A DNA stretch of 64,000 nucleotides from Halorubrum hochsteinianum (lineage in GTDB: Archaea; Halobacteriota; Halobacteria; Halobacteriales; Haloferacaceae), in NCBI RefSeq assembly GCF_023702125.1, contig NZ_CP098415.1:62001-126000 (forward strand), written 5' to 3'. Within the stretch, counting starts at the first letter, position 1; each line of letters starts with the position of its first letter. Positions 35,521-44,523 of this stretch are shown here, piece after piece. The translations under genes and the position numbers were made by a program. The notes below the pieces were generated by a model. That model searched no databases. It saw nothing but the letters and a program-made list of their open reading frames with translations, and was not told the DNA's origin.

Positions 35521-36475
35521 CGTCGGTCACCCCCTCAGTCTCCGCGTCCTCCCGATCGCCGGGGTCGTTCCCGTCCTCGTCCGCTCGCGCCCGGATCGTC
35601 GCCATCCGCTCGCGGAGGTCGTCGTGGAGGCGCTCCCGGCGCTCGCCGGCGTAGTGGTCCGCGCGCGCGCCGAGCGAGAGCTTCCCGGCGAGCGCGCGCG
35701 CCGCGGAGCCGCGGTCCTCGGGCCGGGTCCCCCGGACGAACTCGTGGGTGTAGATGATCCCGTGCTTCGGCGAGGGGGCGCGCCCCGAGAGGTGCGCGAA
35801 CAGCGCGTCCTCCGCGCCGAGCACCTGTACCGTCCCGGAGGGCTTCTTCGCGAGCGGCTCCAGCCCGCCGGCGAGCGCGATAAGACGCGCGGCCAGTTCC
35901 GGCCCGGCCATCTCGGTGAGGTTCGGCGCGACCGCCGGCGCGATCCGACCGATGGTCTCCGCGAGCGCCGCCCGCTCGTCGTCAAGCTCCGCAGCGCGCT
36001 CCGCGAGGGAGACGGCCCGCCGTTCGACCTCGTTCTCCGGCTCGCGCGCGGCGATCGCTCGCGCCCCCTCGACTCCGGGGTCGACCTCGTCGAAGAGGCT
36101 CCCGCCCCACTCGACGGCGCGCTCGGCGAGCTCGTTGGCGACGCGCTCGCAGTCGTCCATGGCACGGACCGCGTGGATCAGCTGCGCGTCGTCGGCGCGC
36201 TCGCGCTTGCGGACCGCCTCCCGCGTCGCGCGCGTCGTCGCGGCCTTGAGCCGGTCGTAGTACTCGTCGGCGTCGTCGGCGAACCCGGCCTCGACGGCGC
36301 GTTCGGGCCAGTCGGCGGGTGCCGCGGCGCTCCCGTCGCGGACCCGCGCCGCGACCGCGGCGTCGCCGCTCGCCGTGTCACCGTCGCCGTCCGCCGCCTC
36401 CGGCGGACGCGTCTCGAACCAGCCGCCCCCGCGGTCGGACGCCCCGCTCGCGTCCGGGTCGTCGGTGTCGCTCAT
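35513..36475 (-). CDS. NOP5/NOP56-family C/D RNP scaffold protein
   Basis: This 320-residue protein scaffolds box C/D RNPs with fibrillarin and L7Ae. The conserved NOP region is visible as IAPNLTEMAGPELAARLIALAGGLEPLAKKPSGTVQVLGAEDALFAHL, then GIIYTHEFVRGTRPEDRGSAARALAGKLSLGARADHY. The N-terminus is an Asp/Gly-rich haloarchaeal extension. A TATA-like TCTATACC lies about 27 bp upstream. It overlaps flpA. Confidence 0.94.
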   Translation of the reverse strand: MSDTDDPDASGASDRGGGWFETRPPEAADGDGDTASGDAAVAARVRDGSAAAPADWPERAVEAGFADDADEYYDRLKAATTRATREAVRKRERADDAQLIHAVRAMDDCERVANELAERAVEWGGSLFDEVDPGVEGARAIAAREPENEVERRAVSLAERAAELDDERAALAETIGRIAPAVAPNLTEMAGPELAARLIALAGGLEPLAKKPSGTVQVLGAEDALFAHLSGRAPSPKHGIIYTHEFVRGTRPEDRGSAARALAGKLSLGARADHYAGERRERLHDDLRERMATIRARADEDGNDPGDREDAETEGVTDDE

Positions 36476-36547
36476 TGCCGGCGGCTACTCGGCCCGCCGG
36501 TATAGACGTTCCCGATGCGGCCGGGAGCCAGCCGCACCGCGGACCGC

Positions 36548-36787
36548 TCACGCGGCCGCGTCGGCCTCGGGCGTCTCGTCGGCGTCGACCTCGTCTCCGT
36601 CGCCGTCCGCGAACACGCCGCCAGCGCCGGACTTCAGTTCGGCGAGCGTCGCGCCGGCCAGCCCGCCGAGCGCGCCGCCCGTGCTCGCCGCGTTCCGGCT
36701 CCACAGCCCGCCGACCGCGGCACCGACGGCAGCGCCGACGGCCGCGTACTTCGCCCTGTCGACCGCGTTTCGGATTCGTGATCCCAT
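36548..36787 (-). CDS. Small glycine-zipper-like membrane-associated protein
   Basis: The 79-residue product has AAVGAAVGAAVGGLW and STGGALGGLAGATLAEL, glycine-repeat segments that could pack as helices in a membrane, followed by an acidic tail. A TATA-like TTTTATGA lies about 27 bp upstream, supporting expression. Function unknown. Confidence 0.65.
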   Translation of the reverse strand: MGSRIRNAVDRAKYAAVGAAVGAAVGGLWSRNAASTGGALGGLAGATLAELKSGAGGVFADGDGDEVDADETPEADAAA

Positions 36788-36864
36788 ACGCCCCTCTCTT
36801 GTCTACTCATAAAAGTGTGGCTACGAAAACCACGGATTGGTGGGCGGGTGATCTCCGAGCCGCC

Positions 36865-37647
36865 TCACTGGAGCCGCTTCGTCGTCTCCACGAGCGGGTG
36901 TCTGGCGTAGTCGACGACCTCGATGTCGTCGACGACCCGGAGCCCCTCCTTCTCGGCGGTCTTCGCCATCCCGAGGTCGACGGTGCTCCGCGGGACGATC
37001 ACGTACGCGTCCATCGTCTCGATGCCGGCTTCGCGGGCCGCCATCGCCCGGTGGTGACCGTCGGCCAGGTAGAGCGTGCCGCCGTTGTCGATGACGACGA
37101 GCGGCTCGGCGAGGCCGTTCTCCAGCTCGTACTGCCGCCCCTCCAGCTCGTCGGCGTACACGCGGGCCTGCGTGGGCGTCAGGGCCGCGATCTCGACCTC
37201 GCGCCGCTCCTCGTCGAGCTCGACGCCGTGGATCTGCGAGAGGGTCCGCATCAGCTTCCCGACTTTCCCGGGCGTCGCGCGCTCGATCTGCGAGCGGACG
37301 ACGTCCGTGTTCGAGATGATCCCGACGAGGTTGTCGGCGTCGTCGACGACCGGGAGCCGCTGGATGCCGGACCGAAGGATCACCCGCGCGGCGTCGGTCA
37401 CCTTCATGTCGGGGTGCGCGACGATCAGGTTCTCCGTCATCACCGTGAACACGGGGGCGTCGTCGTCCGCGAGCAGCAGGTCCCCGGCCGCGACAAACCC
37501 CTCCACGGTGCGGCCCTGCGTGACGGGGAACCCGTTGTGCCCGTCGCTGTCGGCCATGCGGCGCGCGACGGCCGCCACCGTCTCGTCCGGGCTGACCGTC
37601 TCTACCTCCCGGGTCATGTACTCGCCGACGGTCGGTTTCCCGCTCAT
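36865..37647 (-). CDS. CBS-domain protein fused to a ParB-like domain
   Basis: The 260-residue protein has two CBS motifs in the first 125 residues (YMTREVETVSPDETVAAVARRMADSD; VMTENLIVAHPDMKVTDAARVILRSGIQRLPVVDD). The second half is ParB-like, with GGTLYLADGHHRAMAAREAG. The DGHHR motif matches the ParB/Srx catalytic signature, so it may bind or hydrolyse a nucleotide under control of the CBS sensor. CBS-ParB proteins exist in Archaea, but their role is unclear. A TATA-like CTTTTTATT lies about 27 bp upstream. Confidence 0.8.
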   Translation of the reverse strand: MSGKPTVGEYMTREVETVSPDETVAAVARRMADSDGHNGFPVTQGRTVEGFVAAGDLLLADDDAPVFTVMTENLIVAHPDMKVTDAARVILRSGIQRLPVVDDADNLVGIISNTDVVRSQIERATPGKVGKLMRTLSQIHGVELDEERREVEIAALTPTQARVYADELEGRQYELENGLAEPLVVIDNGGTLYLADGHHRAMAAREAGIETMDAYVIVPRSTVDLGMAKTAEKEGLRVVDDIEVVDYARHPLVETTKRLQ

Positions 37648-37812
37648 CGTCCGCGGTAGACGCTCCCGGAATAAAAAGAGGGCGGGGAGTTGCCGCCGAA
37701 CGGGCGGTCGAGTCGGGACGCGGGAAGAGACCGAAACCGGAGGATACGGGGCGGGAGCGGCGGCTCGCGGTGCGGCGGCGCGACGAAACCGCGAAAGGGA
37801 GGAGAGAGTCGT

Positions 37813-40095
37813 TTACTGCGGGCTCGGGCTGGACGGGCTGGAGACGTTGCTCTCCTTCAGCGTCGACCCCGTGATCGACTTCAGCCGCGAGACGAGCGAG
37901 TCCTTCTCGGTCTCGCCTTCGAGGGCGATGTCGAGGACCTCGCTGATGTGCGAGACGGGGATGATCTCGATCATCTCCTCGTACTCGTCTTCGATCATCA
38001 CGTCCTGCTCGTTGGCCGCGGGGATGATGACCCGGTCGCAGCCGGCCTTCGCGGCCGCCTCGATCTTGTGAGTCACCCCGCCGACGGGGAGCACGTCGCC
38101 GCGGACCGAAAGCGAGCCGGTCATCGCGAGGCTCTGGTCGACGCCGACGTTCTCCAAGGCGGAGATGACGGCGGTCGCGACCGTGATGGACGCGCTGTCG
38201 CCGTCGACGCCCTGCTGGCCCGTCTGGATGAACTGGATGTGGATGTCCTTCTCCGAGATGTTCTCGTCGGAGAACTTCTTGATGATCGCCGAGACGTTCT
38301 GGACCGACTCCTCGGCCATCTCCTTGAGCTGGCCGGTGGCGATCACCTGCCCGCCGCCCTGAGTCGGCGTCACCTCGGCCATCACCGGGAGCATGATCCC
38401 GGAGTCCTCGCCCATCACGGCGAGGCCGTTGACGCGCCCGACGACGTAGCCGTCGGACACTTCCAGCTCGTAGTCCTTCCGGCGCTCGATGTAGTCGTCC
38501 GCGAGCTGCTGCTCGATCGAGCGCGAGCGGCCCTTCGCCTGAAGCACGTGGTCGCGGGTGGTGATATCGGCGTCCTCGCCCCGGGCGATGTCGCCCGCGA
38601 CGCGGACCATCCCGCCGAGGTTCCGCATCTTCAGCGTGAGGTGGCCCTTCCGGCCGGACCGGCGCTTGGCCTCGAGGATGATCTCCTCGACCGCCTCGGC
38701 CGAGAACTCCGGCAGTCGGCCGTCCTTCGCGACCTCCTGAGCGATGAACCGGACGTACTTCCGGCGCATCTCCGGGGTGTCCTCGATGGTGTCCTCCATG
38801 TACACCTCGTAGCCGTACCCCTTGATCCGGGAGCGCAGCGCCGGGTGCATGTTCTCCATCGCGTCGAGGTTCCCGGCCGCGATCATGACGAAGTCAGTCG
38901 GGACGGGCTCGGTCTGGACCATCGCGCCCGAGGAGCGCTCGGACTGGCCCGTGATCGAGAACTCGCCCTCCTGGATCGCCGTCATGAGGTGCTGCTGGCT
39001 GCGGATGTCGAGCGTGTTGATCTCGTCGATGAACAGCACGCCCTTGTTCGCCTTGTGGATGGCCCCGGCCTCGACGCGGTCGTGGCTGGGCGTCTCCATC
39101 CCCCCGGACTGGAACGGGTCGTGCCGGACGTCGCCGAGCAGCGCGCCGGCGTGCGCGCCGGTCGCGTCGCGGAACGGCGCGGTCTTCGTGTCGCCGTTGT
39201 TCACCAGCAGGTTCGGGATCATCGCGTCCGACCCGCGGTTCAGGTAGCGGAAGACGAGGTACACCACGCCGGCCGCGATGATGCCCACGAGGATCGTGCC
39301 GGCGATGATGAGCGCGTAGCCCAACACGACGGCGATGATGATCCACATGAGGAGCGACCGCATCTGGTTGCGCTTGCGCGCCTCCTCGCGGTGCGCCTCA
39401 ACGATCTGGTCGCCCTTGCCGGCCGGCACGGTCCGCACCTTCGGCTTGTTGCCGTCCTCGGGGTTGTGATACACCAGGACGTCCTGAAGCTCCTCTTTGG
39501 GGAGCAGCTCGGACATCGCCTTCGCGAGCATCGACTTGCCGGTCCCCGGCGAGCCGATCATCATCACGTGGCGGCGCTGCTTCGCCGCCTTGATGATCAC
39601 GTCGCGGGCGTGTTCCTGCCCGATGACCTGGTCGACGAGCCGGTCGGGGATCTCGAGTTCGGCGGTGGTGTCGATCTTGAGCCCGCCGAGCAGGTCGTCC
39701 TCGTCGGGGTCCTCCTCGATCTCGGCCCCTTCCACCTCGACGGTGCTACCGAGCTCGTCGATCCCGCCGTCGTCGGCCGGACCGGCGCTCTCGCCGTTGG
39801 CGTCGGCGGTCCCCCCGACGACGTCGGCCTCGTCAAACCCGTCGCCCTCGTCGACGACGACGTCGTCGTCCCAGGGCTCGTCCGCGTCGTCGGGGTCCGC
39901 GGCCGACTCCCCGCCGGAGTCCGCGGCCGGGTCCCGGTCGACGTCGGGGTCGCTCGCCGGACCCTCGTCGGGCTCGGGGTCGCCGTGCGCGGCGTCCTCG
40001 CCGTTCCCCGCCGGACTCGAGTCGTCGACGCCGCCGTGAGGCGGTTCGTCGGGGTCGTCGGCCGTCGGGTCGTTCGTGTCCTTCTCGTTGCTCAT
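37813..40095 (-). CDS. lonB: Membrane-anchored ATP-dependent protease LonB
   Basis: This 760-residue AAA+ protease is the main membrane-bound Lon of Archaea. After a long acidic N-terminus (about 130 residues) come Walker A GSPGTGKSML, two membrane helices (LLMWIIIAVVLGYALIIAGTI and the next), Walker B region VLFIDEINTLD, and the protease domain. The Ser634-Lys677 dyad (in DGDSAS and VTHKIEAA) has the Lon spacing of 43 residues. The ATG at 40095 (MSNEKDTND) is chosen over the longer frame to 40230 because the extra residues are not family-like. Confidence 0.94.
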   Translation of the reverse strand: MSNEKDTNDPTADDPDEPPHGGVDDSSPAGNGEDAAHGDPEPDEGPASDPDVDRDPAADSGGESAADPDDADEPWDDDVVVDEGDGFDEADVVGGTADANGESAGPADDGGIDELGSTVEVEGAEIEEDPDEDDLLGGLKIDTTAELEIPDRLVDQVIGQEHARDVIIKAAKQRRHVMMIGSPGTGKSMLAKAMSELLPKEELQDVLVYHNPEDGNKPKVRTVPAGKGDQIVEAHREEARKRNQMRSLLMWIIIAVVLGYALIIAGTILVGIIAAGVVYLVFRYLNRGSDAMIPNLLVNNGDTKTAPFRDATGAHAGALLGDVRHDPFQSGGMETPSHDRVEAGAIHKANKGVLFIDEINTLDIRSQQHLMTAIQEGEFSITGQSERSSGAMVQTEPVPTDFVMIAAGNLDAMENMHPALRSRIKGYGYEVYMEDTIEDTPEMRRKYVRFIAQEVAKDGRLPEFSAEAVEEIILEAKRRSGRKGHLTLKMRNLGGMVRVAGDIARGEDADITTRDHVLQAKGRSRSIEQQLADDYIERRKDYELEVSDGYVVGRVNGLAVMGEDSGIMLPVMAEVTPTQGGGQVIATGQLKEMAEESVQNVSAIIKKFSDENISEKDIHIQFIQTGQQGVDGDSASITVATAVISALENVGVDQSLAMTGSLSVRGDVLPVGGVTHKIEAAAKAGCDRVIIPAANEQDVMIEDEYEEMIEIIPVSHISEVLDIALEGETEKDSLVSRLKSITGSTLKESNVSSPSSPSPQ

Positions 40096-40265
40096 AGAAT
40101 CGGGTGTCGCTATCGAAACGGAAGGGTCGGCTACTGATATACTTTCTCCCCCCAACCCCGCGGGTACGGGGGCAGTAAAACCCCTCGTGAAGCCGTTTAC
40201 CCCCCGATCTCTCCGTTCGAGCGTTCCCACGGGGTTTATAAATGACGCCGCCGCTACGTACGTCT

Positions 40266-40796
40266 ATGCGGGGGTTCTACATCGGTCGGTATCAGCCGTT
40301 CCACAACGGTCACCAGCACATGGTGGAAGAGATCGCGGCGGAGGTCGACGAGCTCGTCTTGGGAATCGGCTCCGCCGGGGACTCCCACACCACGCGGAAC
40401 CCCTTCACCGCCGGCGAGCGCGTCATGATGGTGACGAAGGCCGTCGAGGAGTTCGACATCACCACCTACGTCGTCCCCATCGAGGACCTCGACCGGAACT
40501 CCGTGTGGGTGAGCCACGTCCGGAGCATGACCCCCCGGTTCGACGTGGCGTACTCGAACAACCCGCTCGTGGTCCGGCTGTTCGAGGAGGCGGGCGTCGA
40601 GGTGCGCCAGTCGCCGATGTTCCGTCGCGACGTGTTAGAGGGGACCGAGCTCCGCGAGCGGATGATCCGCGGCCGCGACTGGGCGGACCTCGTCCCGGAC
40701 GCCGTCGTCGACGTGATCCGCGAGGTCGACGGGGTCCGGCGCATCCGCCGGATCGCCGAGACCGACGCGAACGGCGAGGAGCCGTCGGACGCGTAG
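40266..40796 (+). CDS. nadM: Nicotinamide-nucleotide adenylyltransferase
   Basis: This 176-residue archaeal NadM-type enzyme makes NAD from NMN and ATP. It has the nucleotidyltransferase sites RGFYIGRYQPFHNGHQHMV and SVWVSHVRSMTPRFDVAYSNNP, and the ISTMSR-like text is LEGTELRERMIRG. The ATG at 40266 has a TATA-like TTTATAAA about 29 bp upstream; the frame opens at 40242. It is divergent from lonB. Confidence 0.93.
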   Translation: MRGFYIGRYQPFHNGHQHMVEEIAAEVDELVLGIGSAGDSHTTRNPFTAGERVMMVTKAVEEFDITTYVVPIEDLDRNSVWVSHVRSMTPRFDVAYSNNPLVVRLFEEAGVEVRQSPMFRRDVLEGTELRERMIRGRDWADLVPDAVVDVIREVDGVRRIRRIAETDANGEEPSDA

Positions 40797-40833
40797 ATCG
40801 GGCGTACGAGGTTGTTTCCGGCTATAAAGTTGC

Positions 40834-40990
40834 GACCGACACGAATGCCTCCGAAGCCCAGCCGCTCGGCTGTACGTAATCGCTTATAAATTACTGACCG
40901 ACACGAATGCCTCCGAAGCCCCAGCCGCTCGGCTGTACGTAATCGCTTATAAATTACTGACCGACACGAATGCCTCCGAAGCCCCAGCTG
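40834..40990 (+). repeat. Tandem 62/63-bp repeat, 2.5 copies, each with a TATA box and mini-ORF
   Basis: Copies start at GACCGACACGAATGCCTCCG at 40834, 40896 and 40959, giving periods of 62 and 63 bp. Each holds TTATAAATTACT or a similar TATAAA about 20 bp before an ATG. The first two ATGs start the short peptide MPPKPQPLGCT then stop, and the third opens into a longer GC-rich frame. They lie just after nadM. They may be multiplied promoters for a small RNA or peptide, or a mobile repeat. Confidence 0.75.
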
Positions 40991-41277
40991 CGAGGCGGGC
41001 AGACGCTCGCTGCGCTCCTCGGTCGCTCGTTTCACTCGCTCCCTCCGGTGCTTACGTCGCCTCTGCCCGCCTCGCGGCTGCCCCTTCGAGTCCCGCCCCG
41101 CACAGCCCCGCACCTCACGCCTCCCCAGCCTCGCGGCTCCCTTCGGTCGCCGCGTCCCTCGCACGCGCTCTTCGCGGTCGCCGGGGGCGACCGCTCGCAG
41201 GCGCGCGCCACCGCGTCGTCGGGTGAACCGAGCCGCCGCCCGTTTCCTTTAACAGCCCCCCGCACGCGGTTTCCGAC
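40991..41277. other. GC-rich dispersed repeat between nadM and the SAM hydrolase-like gene
   Basis: The stretch holds CTCGCTGCG and CGCTCCTCGG motifs and no convincing gene, though an open frame runs through it from 40970. The word CCTCACGCCTCCCCAGCCTC occurs here (41111-41130) and again near 59774. The two regions also share short Arg/Ser-like translated text and look like members of one dispersed repeat family. Confidence 0.5.
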
Positions 41278-42141
41278 ATGATCACGCTCACCTCGGACTT
41301 CGGCTCGCCGTATCCCGCCGCGATGAAGGGAGTGATCCGCCGGCACACGGACGCCGAGCTGATCGACGTGGCCCACGACTTACCCCGCGGGGACCCCCGC
41401 GCGGCGGCCTTCTGGCTCCGGTTCGTCCTCCCGGAGTTCCCGCCGGCGGTCCACTGCGCGGTCGTCGACCCCGGCGTCGGCACCGACCGCGCCGCCCTGG
41501 TCGTCCGCGCCGGTGCGCACGTCGTCGTCGCGCCCGACAACGGCCTCGCGATGCCGCCGGCCCGGGCGCTGGCGGCCGAGGAGTCGGACGTCGAGGCGTG
41601 GACCGTCGCGGTCGACGAACCCGCGAGCGAGACGTTCCACGGCCGCGACGTGTTCGCCCCGACCGCGGCCCGGGTCCGGACGGCGCTCGACGACGCGGAC
41701 GAGTCGACGGGTGACGGGAGGGTGACGCCGAGCGCGGTCGCCGACGCGCTCGCCGCGATGGACGACCTCTCGCCCGCGAGCGACCCCGTCGACGTCCGCT
41801 TCCCGGAGCCGTCGGTCGAGCGCGACGGGGACGACGGGGCGGGCGACTCCACCGGCGATGTCGTCGCCGTCGACGGCGAGGTGCTCGCGATCGACCGGTT
41901 CGGGAACGTGATCACCAACGTCCCGGGCGAGCTGATCCGCGGCCGCGACTGGATCCGCGTCGACGGCGACCTCACCCCGGTCGCGGAGACGTTCGGAGCC
42001 GTCGACCCCGGCGAGCGCCTCGTCACCGTCGGGAGCCACGGCTACGTGGAGTGCGACGTCAACGACGGGCGCGGCGACGGCGCGTTCGACCTCCGGCCCG
42101 GCGACTCGGTGCGGCTCGTGCCCGACAGCGTCAGCCTCTGA
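41278..42141 (+). CDS. SAM hydrolase / SAM hydroxide adenosyltransferase-like protein (DUF62)
   Basis: The 287-residue protein begins MITLTSDFGSPYPAAMKGVI, the hallmark of the SAM hydroxide adenosyltransferase family that cleaves SAM to adenosine and methionine. AHDLPRGDPRAAAFWLRF, VHCAVVDPGVGTDR and RDVFAPTAARV follow; the C-terminal beta domain has IDRFGNVITNVP. The same fold gives nucleoside halogenases, but the sequence here fits the hydrolase group. Physiological role in Archaea is unclear. Confidence 0.85.
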   Translation: MITLTSDFGSPYPAAMKGVIRRHTDAELIDVAHDLPRGDPRAAAFWLRFVLPEFPPAVHCAVVDPGVGTDRAALVVRAGAHVVVAPDNGLAMPPARALAAEESDVEAWTVAVDEPASETFHGRDVFAPTAARVRTALDDADESTGDGRVTPSAVADALAAMDDLSPASDPVDVRFPEPSVERDGDDGAGDSTGDVVAVDGEVLAIDRFGNVITNVPGELIRGRDWIRVDGDLTPVAETFGAVDPGERLVTVGSHGYVECDVNDGRGDGAFDLRPGDSVRLVPDSVSL

Positions 42142-42185
42142 TCGCGGCGACGTCCGCGCTCGACCCGGACCGCCGACCGCCGCCC

Positions 42186-42659
42186 TCAGAGTTCGACGCC
42201 GGAGGGGATCAGGCTCTCGCTGCGGAGGAGATTCCCCTCGTGGTCGTACACGAGGAACGTGTCCTTGTCGTAGGCGACGAGCCGCTCGCCGTCCACGTCG
42301 ATCTCGACGCGGTACTGGGCGTCGCCGTCCTCCGTGGCATCCCGAGCGGCGTGGATGAAGGGGAGCACGTCAGTCGCCGTCTCGTTGAGTTCGAGGACGA
42401 AGTCCCCGGTGTAGCGGTTGGTGACGCCCACCACGCCCTCGGGGTCGTCCGCCTCGTCCAGCGGCTCTCGGAGTCGGAAGGCGACGTCGATCTCGTCGGC
42501 CGTGAGCAGGTCGTCGTCGCCGTCGCTCTCGCCCCCGGAGAGCCGACCGCGGAGCAGGTCCGCCGGCCCGTGGAAGTCGATCCGCACCAGCGGGGGCGAC
42601 CGGGAGTCGACGCCGTCGCCGACGCCGTCGACGGTCAGATCGAAGTAGTCACGCCGCAT
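42186..42659 (-). CDS. Haloarchaeal DUF5793-type protein
   Basis: The 157-residue product begins MRRDYFDLTVDGVGD and has IDFHGPADLLRGRLSG, VGVTNRYTGDFVLELNETATDVLPFIHAARD and YDKDTFLVYDHEGNLLRSESLIPSGVEL. I recognise the C-terminal LIPSGVE motif from a conserved haloarchaeal family, DUF5793, from memory. Function unknown. Confidence 0.75.
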   Translation of the reverse strand: MRRDYFDLTVDGVGDGVDSRSPPLVRIDFHGPADLLRGRLSGGESDGDDDLLTADEIDVAFRLREPLDEADDPEGVVGVTNRYTGDFVLELNETATDVLPFIHAARDATEDGDAQYRVEIDVDGERLVAYDKDTFLVYDHEGNLLRSESLIPSGVEL

Positions 42660-42822
42660 TTCGTATGGTTCGCTTTGCGGCCCGGCCGTATCAACGTAAC
42701 GGGCGGATCGGCGACGGAGGCGTCACCGGCGACGGGAGTCGCGACGACGGCGCGTCCCGATGTCGGTCGTGATAATCGTCGGGGGTAGTTTAACTTCCCC
42801 CCGCCGCAACGTCCCCACGTTC

Positions 42823-44523
42823 ATGGCGAGCGACGTCGGCGGGAGCGACCTCGGCGACCGGATCGAGGCCCTCCAGCGGCGGCTCTCCCGGACGTGGGAG
42901 CTGCTTCAGGGGTCCGCGCTCGACGTCCGCCCGTTTCGTCCGGGGGAGGACGGGCCGCTCGCCTCCTTCACCGTCCCGGACGACGAGCGCGAGGTCGACC
43001 GCTACTGGGTGAACGCGCCGTACGCGTACGTCGTGATCACCTACGACGACGTCGAGAGCGAACACCGCTACTACGCCGTCGAGCCGGAGCTGGACGGGTT
43101 CGAGCGCGAGCTCCTCGACCGCGTCGTCGACGACATCCGCGACCCGCTCCTGTACCGCGAGGGGACCGGCAAGACCGACGAAGAGACGCTTACATCGGAG
43201 CTGGAGACGCTGTTAGAGGGGTACGGCGTCGAGGCCGGGATGGACACGTTCCACGCCCTGCTGTACTACCTCTACCGCGACTTCCGCGGCTACGGGAAGG
43301 TCGACCCCCTGCTGAACGACCGCCACATCGAGGACGTCTCCTGTGACGGCTACGACCTCCCGATCTTCGTCTACCACGACCAGTACACCGACATCGAGAC
43401 GAACGTCTCCTTCGACCAGGAGTCGCTCGACAGCTACGTGATCCGGCTCGCACAGCAGTCCGGCCGCCACGTCTCCGTCGGCGACCCCATCGTCGAGACG
43501 ACGCTGCCGGACGGCTCGCGCGCGGAACTCGCGCTCGGCGAGGAGGTGACGCCGCGCGGCTCGGCGTTCACGATCCGCCAGTACGCCGAGGACCCGCTCA
43601 CCCCCGTCGACCTCGTGGAGTACGGCACCTTCTCCGTCGAGCAGATGGCGTACTTCTGGCTCTGTATCGAGCACAACAAGAGCCTCATCTTCGCGGGCGG
43701 GACCGCCTCCGGGAAGACCACCTCGATGAACGCGGTGTCGATGTTCGTCCCGCCGCGCGCGAAGGTGCTCACCATCGAGGACACCCGCGAGCTCTCCTTA
43801 TACCACGACAACTGGCTCTCGGCGGTCACCCGCGAGCGCCGGTACGAGGGAACCGACATCGACATGTACGACCTGCTGCGCTCCGCGCTGCGCCACCGCC
43901 CCGAGTACATCATCGTCGGCGAGGTCCGCGGCGAGGAGGCGATCACGCTGTTCCAGGCGATGAACACGGGCCACACGACGTTCTCGACGATGCACGCCGA
44001 CTCGATCGAGACGGTGATCAACCGGCTGGAGAACGAGCCGATCAACGTCCCTCGCGCGATGGTCCAGTCGCTCGACATGCTCTCGGTCCAGACGCTCACG
44101 CGCTCCGACGACGAGCGCGTGCGCCGCGCGAAGACGATCGGTGAGATCGGGGGGATCGATCAGCGAACCGGCGAGCTCGACTACTCGTCGGCGTTCGAGT
44201 GGGTGCCCGACTCCGACACGTTCCGGCGCAACGACTCGTCGCTGTTGGAGGAGATCGCCGACGAGCGCGGCTGGTCCCGGTCGGAGCTGCTCCGGGAGGT
44301 CCGCCGCCGCGAGCGGTTCATCGAACTGCTCTCCGCGCTCGGCATCAACGACTACCGCACGTTCACCGCCCTCGTCAACGAGTACTACGCAGACCCCGAG
44401 CGCGTGATGGACAAGCTCGACGAGCGCGCCGCCGCGGCCGACGACGTCGACGCGGACTCTCTCACCGACGAAGAGGGCGTCGCCACCGCGGGAGACCCGG
44501 CGGTCGACGCCGCGGACCGATGA
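42823..44523 (+). CDS. Type II/IV secretion ATPase, archaeal type IV pilus PilB
   Basis: This 566-residue hexameric motor ATPase drives pilus assembly or related secretion. It shows Walker A GGTASGKTTSMNA, the Asp box IEDTRELSLYHDNW, Walker B YIIVGEVRGEEA and His box TGHTTFSTMHADS. The Glu/Asp-rich N-terminus is variable. The ATG at 42823 has a TATA-like GTTTAAC about 30 bp upstream. It is coupled to the platform protein gene by an ATGA overlap. No pilin gene is nearby. Confidence 0.92.
   Translation: MASDVGGSDLGDRIEALQRRLSRTWELLQGSALDVRPFRPGEDGPLASFTVPDDEREVDRYWVNAPYAYVVITYDDVESEHRYYAVEPELDGFERELLDRVVDDIRDPLLYREGTGKTDEETLTSELETLLEGYGVEAGMDTFHALLYYLYRDFRGYGKVDPLLNDRHIEDVSCDGYDLPIFVYHDQYTDIETNVSFDQESLDSYVIRLAQQSGRHVSVGDPIVETTLPDGSRAELALGEEVTPRGSAFTIRQYAEDPLTPVDLVEYGTFSVEQMAYFWLCIEHNKSLIFAGGTASGKTTSMNAVSMFVPPRAKVLTIEDTRELSLYHDNWLSAVTRERRYEGTDIDMYDLLRSALRHRPEYIIVGEVRGEEAITLFQAMNTGHTTFSTMHADSIETVINRLENEPINVPRAMVQSLDMLSVQTLTRSDDERVRRAKTIGEIGGIDQRTGELDYSSAFEWVPDSDTFRRNDSSLLEEIADERGWSRSELLREVRRRERFIELLSALGINDYRTFTALVNEYYADPERVMDKLDERAAAADDVDADSLTDEEGVATAGDPAVDAADR

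Noticed and set aside
37690-40137. Long plus-strand frame opposite lonB (about 815 codons)
   Set aside because: It is antisense to a certain gene; Arg/Asp/Val-rich low-complexity text is typical of reverse frames in GC-rich DNA.
40834-40990. CRISPR array
   Set aside because: Units are contiguous 62/63-bp tandem repeats without variable spacers.
40970-41281. Gene of about 100 codons after the third repeat
   Set aside because: The text is Pro/Arg/Ser-rich, without family features, and overlaps a dispersed repeat.
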